This document shows, piece after piece, positions 1 through 15,400 of a stretch of 64,000 nt of DNA. The notes below the pieces were generated by a model. That model was not told the DNA's origin and made no database searches. It saw nothing but the letters and a program-made list of their open reading frames with translations. Every line of letters starts with the position of its first letter. Position 1 is the stretch's first letter. This DNA is from Rubripirellula amarantea (lineage in GTDB: Bacteria > Planctomycetota > Planctomycetia > Pirellulales > Pirellulaceae): positions 1-64,000 of the forward strand of contig NZ_SJPI01000002.1 in NCBI RefSeq assembly GCF_007859865.1, written 5' to 3'. A program made the translations under genes and the position numbers.

Positions 1-495
1 ATCAAACGTGTAGGAACCATCGCCATTGACCACTGCCGTGCCTTCGCTGGTCCCGGTAATCAACGCGTAGGTGTGCGTGTCGTTGGTATCGACGTCAGTT
101 TCCGTCAGTTGCCCGTTAACGGTCGCGCCATCTTCGGTAGCCGAGTTCGTACCAGCCTGAGCAACCGGCGCATCATTCGTGCCGGTGACCGTGATCGTCA
201 CGGTTGCTTCGTCGTTCAGATTGCCAACACCGTCGTCGGTGACACGATAGACAAACGTCACGTCGCGAGTTTCACCAACGGCCAAGTCTTGGAAATCTGC
301 ACCGGGGTCAAACGTGTAGGAACCATTGGAGTTGACAACCGCAGTTCCCTCACTAGTTCCGCTCACCAAAGTAAACGTATGCGTATCACCAGGATCGTTG
401 TCCGTGACGACGAGTGTTCCCGATATTTGGCTTCCGTCCTCGGTAGCATTGTCCGTTCCATCGCTGGCCACGGGAGCGTCATTGATCGCATTGAC
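1..495 (-). repeat. VCBS-type repeats at the window edge
   Basis: The last residues seen form VCBS repeats: DAPVAQAGTNSATEDGATV, then GQLTETDVDTNDTHTYAL and GTAVVNGDGSYTFD. The 20-bp stretch at the left edge recurs almost exactly about 306 bp further in (near 307-326), which gives a repeat of about 102 residues. The array probably continues beyond the window. In this family VCBS arrays form long stalks of adhesins. Confidence 0.75.
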
Positions 496-3400
496 CGTTA
501 CGTCGAACGATACATCGGTGTATTGCCCACGAGCGTCGGTTGCTCGGACGGTGATCTCAACATTGCCAGATTGGTTTGCGGCGTAGTCCAGCGTCAGTGT
601 GCCAGCAGCGTTGTCGATTGTCGCCGAGTCCAAGAATGCGGGACCCGCGTAGCCGACCAAACTGTATGTCAATTCGTTGTCCGCATGTTCTAAGTCGCTG
701 AACGCCGCATCTAGGTCGATGACCGTGTCGGGTGCATCTTCGTCTACGGTGACATCTGAAATGGTGCCGGTTGGATTGGAGTTCAGGAATAGGTCAACAG
801 AGCCCGATGGGTTGTTGTACTCATCATGAACCGTGAAGCCGACGCCATCATTGATAAGCGTGATGGTGTCCCACGTTCCACTCAATCCACCCGATGTGAA
901 GATGTCGTTCAGATAGCCGCCGACGGACATTCCAGACACATCGAGTTGCAGATCACTATCCGCACTGATCGTCAGGTTGCCGCCTACGGAAATCGTTTCG
1001 TACACGCTCGTCGAACTAGCTGCCAATTGGACAAGACCGTTGTTCTGGATGGTCAAGTCATTGGTAACGGTTCCCGATCCAATCAGGGTCGCGTTATCCA
1101 CAACCACATCACCGGTGGTGGTAATGGTTTGTCCGTTCATGTCGAGCGAACCGGCGATGACGTTGAGGTCTTGGTTCGTTCCGTCTAGCACCAATGCATC
1201 AGCAAGAATCACGGTGCCCGACGCCTTGTCGATCGTGATATCACCACCTGCCAAGTCATCGCCCGATATTGTTTGATCCCCGGTTCCCACCAAAGTCAAA
1301 GTGGCGTCTCCACCCACAGTGGTGTCCGTCGAGGTGACATTACCGGCGACGCGTAATTCGCCGTTGTTGATCGCGATCACGCTGGTGATGGTTAGGTTTC
1401 CGTCAACGTTCAATACGCCAACAATGTTTTTGTTGTAGTTCGAATCAAAAACAACGTCGCCAAAGTTGATTCCGCTGGCGTTGATCGTTCCCGAGTTGTT
1501 GCCAAAGGTAATGGTGTGTGTGACATCAGCAACATTGCCTGCGGTGTGAGTGAGCGCTCCGGCGATGATCAAGTCCGTGCCGAAGGTGAGGGTACCGCTC
1601 GCCTTGTTGATCGTTAGGTGCTCAACCTTCGCGCCAGCGGCCCCCGCCGAGATGGATTGATTGCCAGTGCCATTGGCCACAATCATTGTGGCTCCGCTGT
1701 AGAGCGTGTCAGTGAAGGTCATGTTTCCAGCCACCGTGATCTGGCCACCATTGAGCGAACCGGCGCTCAATAGAGTGAAGTCTCCGTCAACGTCGAGCGT
1801 GCCGACGATGTTGCGAGTTCCTGACACGGTGCTGTTAAGAATTACATTGTCGAAGGTGGCGGTTCCCGCCGTGATGGTGGTGTTGTGCCCTTGAAACTCG
1901 ACTGTGTTGCCGCCCGCGTCAAAACCACCGGACGTGTGCGTGAAGTTGCCGCCCAGTTCAATGTCGTTAAGCAACTCAACGGTACCGGATGCCTTGTTGA
2001 TTGCCAGGTTGCCAAGTTCGCCTGTTCCACCACCGGTGGATATCTGTTGGTCAGTGGTCCCATCGAGCGTCAGCAAGCTGGTGCCGGAAATCGCAGCATC
2101 AGTTGTGACAACATTGCCCGATGCGAAAATCCCTGCTCCGTTGATTGTCGCGGCATTGGTGTAAGTAAGGTCGCCGTCGACGTCCAATCCACCCGTGATG
2201 GTGATCGTGCCCGATGCGTTGTCGAATCGGAAATCGTCGAACGTCAATCCACTTGCGTCGATCGCTTGGTTGCCAGTACCGCTGATGATCACTTCGTGGC
2301 CAGCAAAGTCGACACTGCCCGACGAATGAGTAAGGTCACCCGATACACTTAGATCGCTAGCTAAAGTGATAGTGCTGTCGGACGCAAAGTCGACCGAACC
2401 GATGGTTCGCGCGACGTCGATCGTTTGCGCGTCGGTCGAATCGAATGTCCACGTGCCGCTGAAGTTGTTGGCACCGCCGGTGTGGGTGTAGTTACCGCCG
2501 AAGAACAGATCACCACCACCACTGCGAAGATCGGTTACGGTGAAGTCGCCGTCAACATCAAGTGTCGCGCCGAACGCATTCCACGTGGTGCCTTGGAAGT
2601 TCATGTTACCGGTCACGTTCAGATCGCGTGCCTGCGTAATCGTATTGGTGTAGTCCGCGGTGACAGTGATCTGGGCGATCGCACCGACGAATGATGCGTC
2701 AACGGTCGATGCCTTGGTGCTGGTAATGTCAAACACGACAATGTCGTCGGCTTCGGGTACCAAGTCATGGTCCCAGTTATCAGCGTCAGACCAATCATTC
2801 GATGCGCCGCCGCCGTCCCAAGTGAAGGTCGTTTGACCCGGATTGACCGTGATTGCGACGGTTGTTGAATCGGTCAGGCTGCCGTCGTCAACCAATACGG
2901 CCAACGTCGCACTGCCGTTGTATCCGGCTTGCGAGCTATACGTCAGTCCGTTCAACGCGGCATCGATGTCCGCCACGCTACCGCTGAACTGCAATGTTCC
3001 ATCGGTCCCGTCTGCGTCGATCATGACGAGGTTGGTCGTTTGAGCTAATACAAGCGATGCGTGATTGGCCGTTAGGGTAACCGTCAGGGTATCGCCATCG
3101 ACATCCGTGGTATCGATCAGTCCAGCTCCGCCGCTGTTAAAGATCAATGAACCGCTTTCGATGACCGTAGCGGTCGTCGGGCTGGTGACCTCAGGTGCAT
3201 CGTTGACATCGGTAACGGTGATGTACATCGTCTCGGGGGTTGTGCCGAAAGCGCTCGAGCCACCACCGACGCTGGTGTTGACTTTCGTGCCAGCCGTTCC
3301 CGTTGTTTGGTCCCAAGCGCGAACGCTTAGGTGTGCCGTCGTTCCGGTTTCGCCGTTGGGTTGAAAGCGAAGCATGTCCGTATCGCGAAGCAGCAGTGCC

Positions 3401-6400
3401 GACGAGTTCGTGACCGTACCAACGTCCAACCAGCTCGTTCCGCCGTTAAGCGAGTATTGCCACGTGCCGTTACCTGCCTGAGCCGATCGAATCGCGATGC
3501 CTTCGACGGCACCATCATCTACATCCGTGATCCGGTTACCACCTGCACTGGCGATCAAGTCAGCGACCGTTTCACCCGCGTTGTTCAGATCATCTTCGGT
3601 GATCGTTGTGAATTCTGTATCGCCAGCCGTGTTATAGAAAGGTGCATCGTTGACATCCGTGATCGTGATCTGCGCTGAAGCGGTTTGCGATGAGTATGCC
3701 GTCACGCCGCCGTTGGTCGACGTATCGCCGTGGCTGGTCGATCCGTTCGTCGAAGCTGTTCCGCTGCTTTGATCCCACGCTCGGTAGCTGAACGTCGCCG
3801 TTTCACCATTTTCGGTATCCGGTGCAAATCGAATCTGAGTCGTGGAGCTAAGCAACAATGCGTTGGACGCCGACACGGCGCCGAACGATGTCCACGTTGA
3901 CCCATCAGTCGAGTATTGCCACGTTCCGTTGCCGGTCAATGATGTGATCGCAAGCCCACTCTGCGACGAGAAATCAACATCGTTCAAGGAACTCGACGCC
4001 AAGATGTCTGCCGCAGTACTGCTGGACGAATTGGTGTCTTCGTTGGTTCCCGCAAAATTGAATACTGAACCATCGTTGATCGTCGGTGCATCGTTGACGC
4101 TAGTGACAACGATCGATGCGGTCTCGGTTGCAGAACTGAACGCAGTCGTACCACCGTTGCTCGATGCATCGACCTTGCTACCCGCTGTTCCGCTAGTTCC
4201 GTCCCAAGCACGGAAGGTGAAATCCTTCGTGGTGCCGTTTTCACCGTTAGGCTCGAATCGAATCAAATCAGTTGAACGCAATAGCAGTGCTGACGAATCG
4301 GATACCGTGCCGACGTTCGACCAGTTAGTTCCGCCGTCGGTCGAGTATTGCCAGACTCCCGGTCCATTGTTTCGAGTCGTAATCGCGATGCCGTCAACCG
4401 ATCCAGAATCCACGTCCGAGATCGGTGTGCCGCCGTCGCTTGCTAAAAGTTGTGCCACGGTTTGGCCGCCATTGTTGACGTCGTCTTCCGTGATCGTCGG
4501 CAGGGTCAGATCTCCCGAATTGTCCAAAACGGGCGCATCGTTGACCGCAGTCACATTACCGGTAACGACGCCGTTCGAGATTGACCCGGTGGAAGTCACC
4601 GCAGCAAGGTCACCACCCGCCCGTCCGTCGCTGTCCTGAATCAACCACGTCGAAACGGTCGTCGCGCTGCCATCGGTCGTGTTCACCTGGATGAGTTTTC
4701 CAGCGCTGTCGGTACCATAGAGATTGCCGTCGGCACCGACTGTCAAACCCGTGCTCGCATCGCGGAAATCATCGAAGGAATTGGGGTTGTTCGATGTTGT
4801 GACGTAGTCGTACGCGTAAGTCGTGCGGATGATCTCGGTGTACGTATCGGTATTGAGGTTGTACGAGAAAAGCAACGACGTACGAAGGCTGTTGCCCGTG
4901 TCATTGTGGTCGGCGCGACCGTACAAAATGCCGGTCGCCTGATCGATGGCGATGTCGTCGTTGTTGTTCCATTCGAACGCGTCGCCGGTCAAGTCAGCGA
5001 CCTTCACCACATCGCTGATGGTCGTGGGGTCCGAAAAATCAACACGGTAAAGTGCATCATCAATGACGCTGCCAGCGGGTCTCGCCGTTGGTACCAAGTA
5101 CAGCGAACCGTTGTAGAAGGCGGCCGTTTGGTGGGTGTATGCCGACGGAACGGGCGCCGACCAACCGTCGCCGGTACTTTCGATGTTGCCGACCAAGGCA
5201 AGCGAACTGGTCGGTTCACCCCGCTGCCAAGCATAGATTCCACCATCGCTGGTGATAAAGTACGCCATGTCGGACGCCACGTCGTAGGCCATCGCGGTGG
5301 AATTGATCGAAAGATCACCGATCAGTGTCTTTTCGCCCGTATCCAAATCAACCGAGAACAACTGGCTGCCAAAGTCGGCTGCTGATTCGATGGACAACGA
5401 TTGACCAGCCAATCCGCTGGCGGTAGGGCGGTCACTGACGCTGTATTCAAAAGCGATCGGCCCGTTGTAGTCCAGGGCCGGCGTGAACGTCAGCGTGCCG
5501 TTAGCTTCTAAACGTACCGAACCATTGGCAACCGAAACACTGTTCCCTACCGAAATCGCTTGGCCGTCGACATGCGTGATTGTGAGCGTATCACCTTCGC
5601 TGTCCGTGTCGTTGCTCAAGACGTCAAAGTTGACGGACCCGTCTTCGGCGACAGTGAAGGCACTGGTGTCATCCACGGCAAGGACCGCATCGTTCACCGC
5701 TGTGACCGTTAGGTTAAAGGTGCCTGTATCGTTAAGCGATCCGTCACTAACAGTGAAGTTGAACGAATCGCTGGTCGTATTGCTGCCATCGTGGAAGTAG
5801 ATCACCTGACCAGCATCAAGTTGAGCCTGGGTAAAGGTGGTGATCGGAGTCGACTTGGCGGTGCTTAGCGCCAAGAAGCCGTTAGCCAGACCACTGTCAA
5901 CGGTGTAGACCAGTGATGAATTGTCGTTGTCGGAGTCCGATGACGAAAGGTTGTCCGAGGACAGGACAATGCCACCACCTTCCGAGACGGTTTGGCCAGT
6001 CAATACGTCGATGGTTGGCGCGTCGTTCTCGGATGTGATGTTGACGACGGTGTATCCGTTTGCGAATTGCTCACCACCGGTGCCCTGCTGGGTACCGAAG
6101 TTGTCGTCGGCGAATGTCCAATTTAATTGAACGCTGCTGCTTGGGTCATTGCTAGTGTTTGCATAGGCGATCGACTGCAAGACCTCGTTCAGGATCGCTT
6201 GATTCACCGAACTGTTGAATCGCAGCGTCAGCGTGCCAGCGGAATTGACGTCCACGGTGCCGATCGTTTGTGAACTCAACACCAACGCGCCGCTTTGCGT
6301 CAATGGATCAAGGTTTCCAGTGGCCGAGAACACATCATTGCCGCTTGCGCCACCGTTTCGGACGATGGTTAACGTCGTATTGTCGTAGTTATCCAGCCCG

Positions 6401-9400
6401 GCTTCTATTTCGGCGTCAAATAACGTGACGTCGGTATCGAGAACCACCGCCGATCCGCCCTCGGTGAATCCGACCGTACCTAAAAGCCCGTCGATTTGCT
6501 TGACCGAAACGTTGTCGACCTTTCCGTCGACCGACGTGGTGCCATCGGATACGCCCGCGGTATCGGAAGTATCGGTAAACGTCAGTGTCGATGCTGATGA
6601 GTCCGCGGTGAATGTGTATTCGTAGCGGACAAAGCTGTTGCCATCGACATCAGTGACGATCTGAGACGTGGTCAACAAATTGCTGCTGCCATCAACGGTG
6701 ACTTGCAGCGATTGTGTCTTTGTCGTTGAGCCATCACGATAATCAAAGGTCAAACGGTAAGTTTGTCCGGCTTCGGTCGCGATCGTTTGCGAAGCGGTAT
6801 GCGGACCAGCGACATCGCCGCCGCCGAAGTTCAGTTCGCCTGGGCCTAGATTGATCGTGGCCCCCGTGGTTGTCCAACCCGTCAAGTTCGTATCAAACGT
6901 ACCGTTGGTAATCAGTTCGGGGCCAACAAACTCGGGCGCATCATTAACATCAGCGATCGTCACCACCGATGCGACGCTGGTGGTCGTGTCGTTGACGCCA
7001 TCGATGTCCGACTCGGTGACGGACTGCAGAGTCACGGTACGCGTTGTTCCGGTCGGTGCATCGCTCAGATTGTCATAGGCGACCGCGTTAATCAAAGTCT
7101 CTGCGTTGGCTGCACTGATTCCGCCGGACTTGGTAATGGTTACCGTTGCTTGTGACCCGGTGACCGAGACAGACACCTGATAGCCGTTCGTATCCGTGAC
7201 ACCCGAAACGAGATCGAGCAGTCGGAACGATTCGCCGTCGATTATCAAACGCTCGTCGCTTCCGTTACCGATGTCATCGACCGTTAAGACGATGGACTGG
7301 ACCACTTCACCGGCTTCAACCAGATCAATACTTGCGTCGCTGAACAATCCGACAGGCCCGCTTTCGGCCCAGGTCGGCGAATCAGCCGTCACCGAGACGA
7401 CGGGAGCATCGTCGACTTCGTGGACCTTGATGACCAGCGTTTCAGTGGCCGAATCGTTGTCGCCATCGTTGACCACGAAGGTCATCGTTCGATCGGTTGT
7501 ATCGGGATCGTCGCTGGTGTTTTCGAACGTGATTTCGTTGATCGCGTTCTGGTAATCCGCGAAGGTGACCGAGTTGGCGACGTTGCTGGTCAACGTCAGT
7601 GTGATCGTTCCGTTCCCAGATAGTTCGCCCGCAGGAATGCCCGCGACCGAGATACCCAGCGCGTTGATCGCCGCTTCGTTAACGTGCAGGATGTCGCCAG
7701 CCTTGCCGTTAGTCAACGAGATGGTGACTGATTCAGCGTGAATGTCGTCGTTGTCCGTGATTGCAAAGTCGGTGTCGATGATCGCGATCGGCCCACCGTC
7801 TTCGGTGAACACGGTCGTGCCTTGATTCGTCTCGATTGTGAAATCACTGACGTTCAGTTGATTGCTGGTACTAGTGAAGTTGGCGAGCACCAACGGCGAA
7901 ATGTAGGCAGTGCCGTGTCGGAATAGTGTTTGGCTGGTGGAGCCACTGTCGAAACCGCCACCGAGTGTGGTGGTAAATGTCGCGCCCGTTTCGTCAATGG
8001 CGAGGGCTGAGGCTAGTGGATACTGGTAAGTGCCACCGGTGGGAGACATGTTTCGAACGGCTTCACCAGCCAAAATTGTGGGGCCAGCCCAAGGCGTTCG
8101 CAGGGTAATGATTCCCGTCGCATGGTCGATGGCATTCTGGTCCCAAAGATTGGTGATCGTGTTGCGTGTGTAGGTGTAATCCGCGTAGGTTTCACCGAGG
8201 TCGTTGGTGTACCCGTACCAAGCAAAGCTGCGATTGTTCAGAGACGAGCCTTCGTACCATCCCGTTGCATCGGACAAAACGATTTGAGTTGCACCTGCTA
8301 CCAGGTCAACGGCAAGGGTCGTGTCCACGGCGCCCGCGTGACGCCCCGTGTGCATCGACGTGATTTGGTTGCCATCGATGTCATAGCTGAAGAACCCAAG
8401 GTAGTGAACTTCGCTCGGATCGTAGTTCCCACCTGCTCCGTCGCCCGAGAAAGCGGTCGCGGAGATGTCATAGGTTTGGCTAGGATCAATCGCGATCCAA
8501 TTGTTCGTTGCGATGGTCCCCTTGCCGAGGATTGAATTGGATGTACTTCCGCCAAAATCACCGATGAAGGTATCAAAGCCGGTCGAGATCGTTGGAATGT
8601 CATTCACCGACGTGACCGTCAAGTCAGCGGTTTCCGTGTCGGTGCTGAACGCCGTTGTTCCACCATTAGATGAAGCGTCTGCGGTGTTCCCGGGCGATCC
8701 CGTGGTTCGATCCCACGCACGAAACGTAATCGCGTCGCTGATGGTGCCGTTGTAATCGAGGTCGGATTCAAAGTAGATGCGAGTGTTTGAGTTCGCGTTC
8801 AGTAGCAGTGCCGATGAATCACTAACGCTGCCCACGGCGGTCCAGTTGGTACCGTTGTCTTGCGAATACCACCACGTTCCGTTGGTCGTGTCGGTTCCCG
8901 TCAGTGCGATTCCTAATTGCGAAGCATCGGGGTCGGTCACGTTGTCGTTACCGCCGCCTCCCTGTAGATCAACCAGGCTGTCAATAGACGTTCCAACGGC
9001 ACCGACGGGCGGCCCATCATCTTCGGCCTGAGTCGTCAGCGTTAGATTGTTGGTGTTGTCCAAGACGGGTGCGTCATTGACTGCGGTGACGTCAATATCA
9101 CGTGTGCTGACATTGGAATCTTCGTCCCCGTCGTTGACGGTAAAGCTAACTGTTCGAGTTGACGTTGACGGATCATCGCTAGTGTTGGTGTAGGTGATGC
9201 TACGAAGGGCAGCTTCGTAGTTGGCCAGTGTGTCGGTTCCGGTCAATGTCAGAGTTCCGGTTCCCGAATCCCAAACGCCGGTGATATTTGCGGTGTTAGT
9301 GAACGCCAGCACATCTTCGCCGTCGGTGTAGTTGCCCGTGATTGAAATCACGGCGGATTCCAGGTTGCTGTCGTCAACGTCGGCAAAGTTGAAGCCGTTG

Positions 9401-12400
9401 TTGATTTGGACTGCCCCGTCATTCTCGGTGTAATCAATCGCGGCAAGAGGTGTGCTGTCAGTGCGAACTTCGACGGAATCGATATAGCCTCGGACACCCG
9501 AGTGATCGGCAGACGTATCGGTAAAGGTAAGCGTCGTTGAGGTGGAATCGGCAACGAAGCTGTACGTGTAGAGCTGTAACGCATCTTCAGCGACGCCACT
9601 GGTGATCGCTTCGGCCAGCAACGATGCCGCGCCGTTCACATCGACTTGAAGCGATTGAGACTTAGTCGCACTGCGATCGCCATACTCGAACGTCAAGAAG
9701 TACTCTTTGCCAACTTCCGTGGTGAAGGTTTGCGACAGAACGCCCGCAGCACCACCAAGTTGCCCGAATCGAGCTTCCGAACTTTGCCAATCGACGTCCC
9801 CGGTCGCGGACCAGTCACTCAGGTCGGTCGTGAACTGAGCGTTGGTGATTGCATTTTGCCCCAAGATATGAGGCGCGTCGTTAATGGCGAACTGTTGTGA
9901 AAATTCCGACGTTTCTTTCGTCGTTAAGTCGGTCGCGGTTGCAGTCACCTGCATGCCTGTCGGGATCGTCGCCGTCAACGTCGTGATGAACGTCGCGTTG
10001 CCGCTGCCGTCAGTGGTGACGTCGATCGATCCTAGATAGGTTTCGCCCTGTCCATGACCGTTGGCATATTCATCGGATAGAAAGAATTCAAGCCGATACG
10101 TTCGACTGGCCAGACTATTGAACGAACCGGATACCGCCAACTGACTTCCATCGCTGCTGGCAAAGTCGATGACCGGGAAGTTCTGCAGTGAGTTTCCGCC
10201 GGTGTCGACGTCATCGGCGTCGTTGGCTGTGTAGTAGGGGGCCGTGCCTTGAGCAACGTCTTCGCCAGTGCCCTGCAAGTCGAGGCCAACAATGCCACTG
10301 GCCGCGCTACCCTGAAGCGACAGGATCGTGCCGTTGCCGTAGATCGAGTTCTGTGTGATCTCGATGCCGTAAGCACCATTGTTCACCGTGATGCCGGCAC
10401 CATAGTTGTTGGCAATGATGTTCTGACTGACCGTGATATCGTTGGTCCCACTGCGAAACGCGATGGCATCGTACTGCGTGTGCGTACCAGAAATCGGGCC
10501 CACCGCGTTTCCGACGATCGTATTGTCGCTGATGGTAACGCCAGTGGTGGAACCGGACAGAATGATCGCTTGCGTTGAGCTGCCGGTGATGTAGTTGCCG
10601 TCGATCGTACCACCCGTCGAACCACCCATCGCGATGGCGTCACCATTGATGTGGTTGTATCCGCTGTTGATGAACTGGTTGCCGGTGATCGTCCAACCGT
10701 CGGAACCATTGCCGGCGTAGAAGCCTGTGGAGGTCGAGTAGGCCAGGATGTTGTTCGACAAGACGCCATTGTCGGCACCGTTGGTATGAACGTGCATTTG
10801 CGAGTTCAACGCCGCACCCGGATCGGCGATTCCTGTTGGGCTCACGCCGAAGACATTGGAGTCGATTAGAGTGTTCTGGTAACCGTCGTCAATGAAGATG
10901 GCATTGGCGGACGAGAATCCATACATCGAGAAACCCTGGATCGTCACGTCGTCCGAATAGACAACCAGTCCAGAGAAACCAGACGCACCGACAATCGCGA
11001 TTTCTGGACGTTCGACGTCACTGATGGCCTGATCATTCACCCCAACTTCGCTAACGGCTCCCAAAGTGCCGGGATTCACGTTCCCGCCAAACGTGGTTTG
11101 AGACGTTCCATCCAGAATCACGGATTCGGTGATGGTCGGCAGAGCTGCGGTGAGCGAAATTTGCCAGTACGCATCCACGCCATCCGTTCCGGTATATCCG
11201 GCGTCGGTGTTGAGAATCGCGAAGTTGATTGTGTCTTGGCCGAGAGTGTTGTTGGCCGCGGTGATTGCTTCCCGAAGCGAAACAAAGCCATCGCTCCCGC
11301 CGCCCACCGCGTACAGTTCTTCGATCGTGTAGCTGGCACCCAAGCCGGTGTCGTCGACATCCGATGTCGTCGTGACGGTCAGTGTTGAACCTTGCACATC
11401 GGCAACGGTGATCGTGAATGCTTGAGCATCGGTGTGGATACCATCGCTGACCTGAATGGTGACGGTGTAGACGTTGTCGGTGTCGCCGTCATCGGGGTTC
11501 TCGTAGTCCGGAGGGCTGACAAAGGTCAAGTTGCCGCTGCTGTCGATTGCAAAGTCGTTCTGGTCGGCACCGCCGATGATCGAATACGTCATCGTATCGC
11601 CAGGCATATCGCCATCGCTGACGGTGACTTGCGTGACAAACGAAATCGTTTCGTTGACGTTGACGCTCGCGGTTGCACCGCCACCGTCGCTGGTGATCGC
11701 GACGGCTTGGTCATTCACGGGATTCAGCGTGATGCTGAAAGAGCCTGTCGACGCGGTTCCTGTTCCATCGTCGACGCTGAACGAAAAGCTTTCCGCAAAG
11801 TTCTCGCTGCCGTCGTGGTCGTAGGAAAGCCGACCAGAACTAATATCGGCTTGAGTGAACGTGGTAGCGACCATTCCGTCCATCATCAATTGGCCGTAGC
11901 TGGGCGATCCCGTCACCGTGTAGATTATTTCGCTGGTGGTGTTGTCGGCATCCGTCGTTTCCAGCATTGCCTGAGAAATGGTATTGCTAGACGAGCCTTC
12001 GTCGAATGTCGCTCCATCGTTGGTCGAGACGACTTGTTCGTCATTGATGTCCGACACGTTGATTGTCACCGTATCGTCGACCGAACTGAACGCGGTCGTC
12101 CCGCCTCGAGTAGTCACGTCGACGGATGATCCGGCTGTTCCGCTGGTTTGATCCCAGGCGTAATAGTCCAGCGTCATCGTTCCGCCATTCATTCCATCAG
12201 GCGTATAACGGAACAAATCGGTTGCACGAAGCAGCAGGGCGTTTGTTGCCGAAAGCGAATTGAACGTCTGCCAAGAACTGCCTCCATTGACGCTGTATTC
12301 CAGTGTTCCGACGGATCCAGTGGAATTGTAAACAGCGATGCCTTCGACGGCACCCGAATCGACGTCCGAGACGCTCGATCCCAACAACGTCGATACCGGT

Positions 12401-15400
12401 GCGCCGAACGGAGCCGAATTCTCAGTCGTGCTGTAGGTGGGAGCGTACGGTGTCATGACGGGAGCGTCATTGACCGCGGTCACCGTAATGTTTGCCGAAT
12501 CGGTGTCTTCGCTAAATGCCGTGTTTCCACCAAAGCTAGACGCGTCCACTTTGGATCCGGCTGTTCCCGTGGTTTGATCCCAGGCTGCAAACGAAATGAT
12601 CGCGACTTCGCCGTTTTGGCCATTCGGGTTGAATCGAATGCTATCGGTTGACCTTAGCAGCAGTGAACTGTTGACTGCGACCGTACCGATGTCTGTCCAA
12701 CCTGAACCGGTGTTGAATTGCCAAGTGCCATTGGTTCCGCTGGTTGAGAAAATCGCAATGCCTTCGGAATCACCGTCAGCATCGGTGATGCGGTCTCCAC
12801 CATCGCTAGCAATGATCTCTGCAATGGTGTTTCCACTATTTCCAGCATCGTCTTCCGAAATCGTATCGAGCGAAAAATTCGCACTGTTATCGAGTGTCGG
12901 CGCATCGTTGTCACCGGTGACCGTCACGTATGCCGTGGCGGTTGAAGTGCCTCCGTTGCCGTCGCTGACTTGGTAAGTGAACGAGTCAGTGCCGGTTTGG
13001 CCAGGCGTCAAATGGTTGAACGCATCGTTCGGGTTGTAGTCGAACGATCCTGTGGAAGTCACCGTGACGGTTGCACCAGAGGCCAGCGTCGTCGCTGCGC
13101 CGACATTCACGCCGCTGCCTTCCACTTGGGTGACGGTCAACGTGTCGCCATCACTATCGACATCATTGGCAAGAACTCCACTCCCGGCCGCAATATTCAG
13201 GACCGTATCTTGGTCAGTGGTGTAGTATGTCCACTGAGGACCAGCCGCACCGGAACCACCGTCGACCAGCGTCCCGCCGTTGCTTCCACCGGAATCAGCC
13301 GTGATCGTTCCGCTGGTTTCATTGAACTGCCAATTTCCCAGCAGTCCGGCTTGTGGTGTTAGGTCTTGATTGATGTTTGTAAGGATTTCGGATTGGGTCC
13401 GAGCGACATCCCAGATGCGAACATCGTCGATTTGACCGTTGAAGTATTGCCCGGTCGGATTGTTCTGGCGTCCACCGATGATAAAGTTGTCCATCGGCGC
13501 GTTCGCGTCTGTGATCGCTCCGGATCCTTCATACACTTCGACCAAGACTCCGTTGACGTACGTGCTAACAACACCGTTGTCATAGCTGACTGCCAAATGA
13601 GACCACTCGTTGAGCGGGACAACGTAGCCTGTATCGTGCCATGCCCAGTTCGGGTCGGTGTTGTCAAAGGCCCAGCGCAACGTACCTGTCTCGCTGATAC
13701 CGATTTCGTACTCACCTTCGCGGTTCATCACCAGCGAACCCGGACCTGCGTTGTAGGCAGCTGGATTGACCCAAGCTTCCATCGTCAGCGTCGAACCGGT
13801 GATTTCCAGTGATACGTCGTCTCCGACATTGACGTAGTCATCGACACCGTCGAATGTCAAACCCGAACGATCGTTGACCGCGATAGGATCATCGTTGACT
13901 GAAGTGACCGTGATCGCGACCGTGTCGGTGGCTTCGGCTTCGTCTGCTGCAAGCGCCGAAATCTCATCGGAGGAAAGGGCTCGCGTGTAGATGCGAGTAT
14001 CGTCGATCAGACCTTCAAAGTCCCAGTTCGCGTTGGTGTCGTCGGCACCGATACGAGTCACGTCGAGTGTGCCGTGGTTAATGGACTCGTTCAAGGTATT
14101 CGACGCTACGATCGCTCCATCCAAATACAGACTTTGTTGGTTACCGGCATCGTCAAACGTGAAGGCAACATGCCGCCATCCTGTGCCTTCCAGATGAATG
14201 TTACTCACGAGTTTTCGGAATGCCGATCCGTTGTGGAACTGCGCGGTGAGCCCGTCTGTATCGTCGATTCGCAGAATAAGGTTGTTGCTAATGTTGATGA
14301 TGTCGGAGCCGCTTGCGCCTAGGCTATCGAGGTTGATCCAGGCAGCCAATGTCACGTTAGCGGGCTGACCAAATCGACTCGCCACTTCAACATAGTCAGC
14401 CGTGCCGTCCAGGCTAAGGACATCGCCGCGAGTCCCATCGACGACGATCTTTGCATTGCCGCTGAGCGTTCCGTCGTACGAAGTCCCGGCGCTTTGGTCG
14501 TTTGCGTTGCTGCCTGTAAAGGTGTAATGCGCTTCGAGGTCAACGGCGAGCGCTGTGGTTACGTTCAACGTCACGGCGCCATGGAAGTTCGCATCCGGCG
14601 TGAATGTCATGCCTTCGAGTGCTGCGTTGATATCAGACTCGGTTCCGTTGATGACCATCGAACCGCTGTCTTGGCTGCCTTCGACAAAAGTTAGCCCTGT
14701 CGTTTGCGAGAGCGTCAATACACCATCGTTGACGGAAAGCGAAACTTGGAACCAATCGTCGGCCACTCCGTCATCGCCGATCGTAACCGCGTTGCCATTA
14801 GCAACATTGAACGTCAACACTTCGTCTTCAGCGACCGATTGAGGTCCTGGAACGATTTGATTGGCGTCCAGTTCGTTCGTCAAATTGATCGCGAACGTTT
14901 CGCTGTAGACGAGCGAACCGCTGTCGGTGACCCGTACGGTCAAGTCAGGCGTTGCGTCCGATTCATAGTCAAGCAGCGTGCTGTCTAGAATCGAAATCAC
15001 ACCCGTATTGGCGTCGATGTGGAACGCGCCGCCCGCATCATCGGTGAGTTCAAACGTGTGCGTGTCGGCCGGGTTGGGGTCGCTGACGGTGACCGTTCCC
15101 ACGACGGTTCCGGTACCAGCATTTTCGGCCACCGTGTTGGTTGGCAGTACTAAATCAGTCGGCCCGTAGTTGGTCGGCTGAGGATTGATGACAAAGACTT
15201 TGTCGAACGTATTTCCGACGCTGTCGGTGGTGCGGATCGTCACGCTACGAGGCGGATCGTTTTCAGCATCAAACGCTGCACCTGCTTTGACTTTCAAGTG
15301 CCCTTCCACGATTTCAAAGTCATTCGTGTCCGCCGCGACGATTTCGTAGGTGTGCGTGTCGGCGGCGTCCGGATCGGTGGTAGTGAACTTACCAATGATG